Below, one piece after another: positions 6,842 to 8,247 of a DNA stretch of 8,247 nucleotides. The stretch lies in contig JAEWCM010000045.1 of the NCBI GenBank assembly GCA_023390635.1, forward strand, positions 1-8,247. Direction: 5' to 3'. The DNA is from Bacillota bacterium. Lineage in GTDB: Bacteria; Bacillota; Desulfitobacteriia; Desulfitobacteriales; Desulfitobacteriaceae. The notes beneath the pieces were generated by a model. It saw only the letters and a list, made by a program, of their open reading frames with translations, made no database searches and had not been told where the DNA came from. Both the position numbers and the translations under genes were made by a program. Each line of letters opens with the position of its first letter. Within the stretch, counting starts at the first letter, position 1.

Positions 6842-7524
6842 ACCTTTTCACCAAACCGATAGCCGATACCGAAAACGGTTTGTACATAAACAGGCTCACT
6901 GGGATTATCTTCAATCTTTTTACGCAGGTTAAAGACATGGGTATCAATGGAACGTTCATAATTTACATATTCCTCTCCCATAGCCTCCTTTAACAACTGT
7001 AAACGGCTGTAAGTCACACCAGGCCGGGCAGCCAACATACATAGGATTTTAAATTCAGTAGGAGTCAAAAACAATTCTTCTTCTTTTTTACAAACCTTGC
7101 GACTAAGCTGATCAATGGAAAGATCCCCTCTTACGATTAATGTCTGTTCTCGTTCTCCGCCCCTTGATCTCCTGAGTACCGTACGGATTCTGGCAACTAA
7201 TTCAAGAAGGCTAAAGGGTTTGACAATATAATCATCAGCCCCGCACTCCAATCCCAAAACCCTGTCAAATTCCTCAGAGCGGGCAGTGAGCATAATGATA
7301 GGAATATTACTAGTACTGCGCAAATTTTTACATATTTCCAGGCCACTGATTTCAGGCAACATCCAGTCGAGCAAAACCAAATCAGGAGATGTTCGTTCAA
7401 CCAATTCTAAGCCCTTCTCTCCCCGATCAGCCACCAACACCTCAAAGCCTTCCTTCTGCAAGTAAGTACTTACAATCTCCAATATTTCTTTTTCGTCATC
7501 GACGAGTACAATCGTCCCTTCCAT
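6838..7524 (-). CDS. OmpR/PhoB-family DNA-binding response regulator
   Basis: Response regulator partner of the kinase that follows it. Counting from the ATG at 7524 it has 228 residues. The receiver domain (about 1-118) has the acidic pair DD in VLVDDE (about 9-10), phosphoacceptor Asp53 in VLLDWMLP, the switch Thr80 in MLTAR, and Lys102 in IVKPF. The C-terminal winged helix (about 131-226) carries LTPTEFKIL and ends with the family hallmark VQTVFGIGYRF. I prefer this ATG to the GTG two codons earlier (7530): AAGGGG at 7533-7538 is 8 bases from the ATG but only 2 from the GTG. Promoter elements, a dyad and a tandem repeat lie upstream, so autoregulation is plausible. The specific regulon cannot be read from the sequence. 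Confidence 0.95.
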   Translation of the reverse strand: MEGTIVLVDDEKEILEIVSTYLQKEGFEVLVADRGEKGLELVERTSPDLVLLDWMLPEISGLEICKNLRSTSNIPIIMLTARSEEFDRVLGLECGADDYIVKPFSLLELVARIRTVLRRSRGGEREQTLIVRGDLSIDQLSRKVCKKEEELFLTPTEFKILCMLAARPGVTYSRLQLLKEAMGEEYVNYERSIDTHVFNLRKKIEDNPSEPVYVQTVFGIGYRFGEKV

Positions 7525-7576
7525 TGCCACAGCCCCTTTATGTTAGAGTAGTATGGACTCATGTTTAAATTATGAC

Positions 7577-7594
7577 AAGAAATTAGAAGAAATT
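7577..7594 (-). repeat. Tandem direct repeat, candidate response-regulator box
   Basis: AAGAAATT occurs at 7577-7584 and again at 7587-7594 (AATTTCTT on the minus strand), one helical turn apart. OmpR/PhoB-type regulators typically bind tandem direct repeats with a 10-11 base period. This pair is about 50 bases upstream of the regulator's start, downstream of the candidate promoter, where binding would repress or fine-tune. The assignment is inferred from spacing only, and the AT-rich context makes chance repeats possible. Confidence 0.35.
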
Positions 7595-7620
7595 TACACA
7601 TTTTAGATTATATCCTTAAT

Positions 7621-7649
7621 ATTTGATGATAGTTTGTCTATCATGTCAA
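7621..7649 (-). promoter_or_regulatory. Candidate promoter of the two-component operon with dyad in its spacer
   Basis: The minus strand carries a perfect -35 TTGACA (7649-7644), a 17-base spacer and TCAAAT (7626-7621) as a 4-of-6 -10. The spacer is exactly TGATAG-ACAAA-CTATCA, a 6-bp inverted repeat with a 5-base centre (7627-7643), extendable by one pair on each side. A dyad between -35 and -10 is a classic position for a repressor or MerR-like activator. A second, weaker extended -10 (TGTCATAAT, about 7570-7578) lies nearer the gene. Confidence 0.5.
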
Positions 7650-7831
7650 GAAGTTGTTAAGATTGCATGATTTTTAGTGTGTCCTCTAATATTTAACATT
7701 CAACCAAAGATAGTCTGCCCAATTTGCTTTCCCTCTTGCTTTCCACTTAAACTGACAATTATTTCTCCACACCAGTGTAAAATAGGATTTAGAAAAGTGT
7801 ACAAAACTCTAAGTTTCCAAAACTAATGATG

Positions 7832-7858
7832 TTGAGTTATCCATTAATATAGTAAAAT
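7832..7858 (+). promoter_or_regulatory. Weak candidate promoter for the small membrane protein gene
   Basis: TTGAGT (7832-7837) and TAAAAT (7853-7858) on the plus strand match -35 and -10 hexamers reasonably, but the 15-base spacer is short. It lies about 40 bases before the TTG start at 7898. Confidence 0.3.
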
Positions 7859-7897
7859 CAAACTGTTGATCTCATTAGGTTTACAGAGGTGATATTT

Positions 7898-8113
7898 TTG
7901 ACTTGGAATAAGAATGATTTATCAGACTTGTTTTTTCTTATTTTCGCTATCAGCTATCTTTTTGTCCGGAAATGGCCTTTCGGGGGCGGTTTGCAGACCG
8001 CTGCCGATATTTTGATCCTGCTGGCTCTCCTTTTAATGATCGTAACCAGGAGAGCTAAGAAGCACAAGGCTGACAATCCCGCTCAAAAGAAAACAAAAAA
8101 TAATCATAAATAA
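7898..8113 (+). CDS. Small two-helix membrane protein, function unknown
   Basis: The only plus-strand gene, encoding about 71 residues. I place the start at TTG 7898 (MTWNKNDLSDLF...) because AGAGGTGAT (7885-7893) is a strong Shine-Dalgarno, with 6 bases from AGAGGTG to the TTG. The in-frame GTG at 7889 lies within that Shine-Dalgarno and has none of its own. The protein has two hydrophobic segments, LFFLIFAISYLFV (about 11-23) and ADILILLALLLMIV (about 39-52), joined by a short loop containing FGGG, then a very basic Lys/Asn-rich tail (about 53-71). It is probably a membrane hairpin with the tail in the cytoplasm. I recognise no family. It is divergent from the two-component operon, so the regulator could control it. 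No terminator of its own is visible before the intron boundary about 11 bases after the stop. Confidence 0.65.
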   Translation: MTWNKNDLSDLFFLIFAISYLFVRKWPFGGGLQTAADILILLALLLMIVTRRAKKHKADNPAQKKTKNNHK

Positions 8114-8123
8114 GCCGAATAAA

Positions 8124-8247
8124 AATCGGGTAGGAGGCTGATCATTATTTGATCAGCCGACCTCCCACAGCACCGTACGTACCGTTCGGTATACGGCGCT
8201 TCCAAAGTTTACACCTTACTTTGCAGAGTAACATTCCGTAAAACTGA
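8124..8247 (-). mobile_element. Group II intron, 3' end only (domains IV-end, V and VI)
   Basis: The minus strand contains the 3' catalytic end of a group II self-splicing retroelement; the rest, normally with a reverse-transcriptase gene in domain IV, lies beyond the right edge. Domain V is 8199-8170: GCGCCGTA pairs fully with TACGGTGC, a 2-base CG bulge follows, and the distal stem TACC/GGTA closes a GAAC loop, with a CGC catalytic triad. A 3-base linker leads to domain VI (8166-8128): GGG/CCC and AGG/CCT enclose a single bulged A at 8131 (the expected branch point), and a 9-bp GGCTGATCA/TGATCAGCC stem has a 5-base loop. The 3' splice site is placed at about 8124-8125 (ending CCCGAT or CCCGATT), 6-7 bases after the bulged A. 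Bases 8203-8223 form a CAAAGT/ACTTTG hairpin probably ending domain IV. Intron class was not determined; a CGC triad is known from class C but is not exclusive to it. Confidence 0.88.
8170..8199 (-). ncRNA. Group II intron domain V catalytic hairpin
   Basis: A 30-base hairpin with an 8-bp lower stem including one G-U pair, a two-base CG bulge on the 3' side, a 4-bp upper stem and a 4-base loop. The triad at positions 2-4 is CGC. One more A-T pair (8200 with 8169) can extend it. This is the active-site element that binds the two catalytic metal ions, and all the paired positions are intact, so the intron core is not visibly decayed at this end. Confidence 0.88.

Larger units (their letters stand above)
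7531..7897. other. Divergent intergenic region
   Basis: This 367-base AT-rich stretch lies between the response regulator (minus) and the small membrane protein (plus). The half nearest the regulator holds its promoter, dyad and tandem repeat; the half nearest the small gene holds its weak promoter and Shine-Dalgarno. The middle (about 7690-7815) is unexplained. It contains AGTGTA twice on the plus strand, at 7774-7779 and 7796-7801 (22 bases apart). On the minus strand it has an open frame of about 40 codons without a convincing ribosome-binding site, encoding a Trp-, Lys- and Asn-rich stretch. I do not call it a gene. Confidence 0.6.

Noticed and set aside
8114..8130. CCGA/TCGG hairpin after the small gene as its terminator
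   Set aside because: Only 4 bp, no T-run on the plus strand, and it straddles the intron splice site; its right half is explained by the intron's 3' end.
1..8247. CRISPR array, tRNA or rRNA genes
   Set aside because: I found no regularly spaced repeats of CRISPR type, no cloverleaf with TTCGA-type loop and CCA context, and no rRNA-like blocks.

Overview
The window looks like chromosomal DNA from a moderate-to-low-GC, Gram-positive, endospore-lineage Firmicute. The cdaA-cdaR pair, the AGGAGG-type Shine-Dalgarno sites, the use of GTG and TTG starts, and the sequence feel of the proteins all suggest an anaerobic clostridium of the Desulfitobacterium/Desulfosporosinus kind. That genus-level guess is an inference from memory, not a search result. 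Every gene but one reads on the minus strand, so the window is described from right to left in transcription order.

Right edge (about 7530-8247): the last ~124 bases are the 3' end of a group II intron on the minus strand. A complete domain V and domain VI with a bulged branch-point adenosine can be folded by eye; the rest of the intron lies outside the window. Its 3' boundary is about 11 bases beyond the stop codon of a small plus-strand gene for a two-helix membrane protein of unknown function. A 367-base non-coding stretch between that gene and the two-component operon holds the divergent promoters, a dyad that exactly fills a promoter spacer, and a tandem direct repeat.

Two-component operon (5345-7524, minus): an OmpR/PhoB-type response regulator overlaps a HAMP-containing membrane histidine kinase by 4 bases (ATGA). 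The 3' flank carries three consecutive hairpins. The last is a textbook intrinsic terminator, and one of its arms is repeated about 100 bases upstream.

Middle (3304-5101, minus): a PIG-L/LmbE-family zinc deacetylase with its own probable promoter is followed 40 bases later by a DUF1786-family protein with apparent actin-like ATPase (ASKHA) phosphate-binding loops. The pair is probably co-transcribed, but its function is unknown.

Left part (1-3139, minus): the cyclic-di-AMP module. cdaA (membrane diadenylate cyclase) is followed by cdaR (YbbR-repeat regulator) and then by a COG2509-type FAD-dependent dehydrogenase that runs off the left edge. The three genes are tightly spaced and probably form one operon.

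The genes are mostly of known families. The best candidates for something new are the RNA-level architecture after the kinase, the operator-like dyad upstream of the regulator, the DUF1786/PIG-L pairing, and the intron junction. I saw no tRNA, rRNA, CRISPR array or complete insertion sequence.
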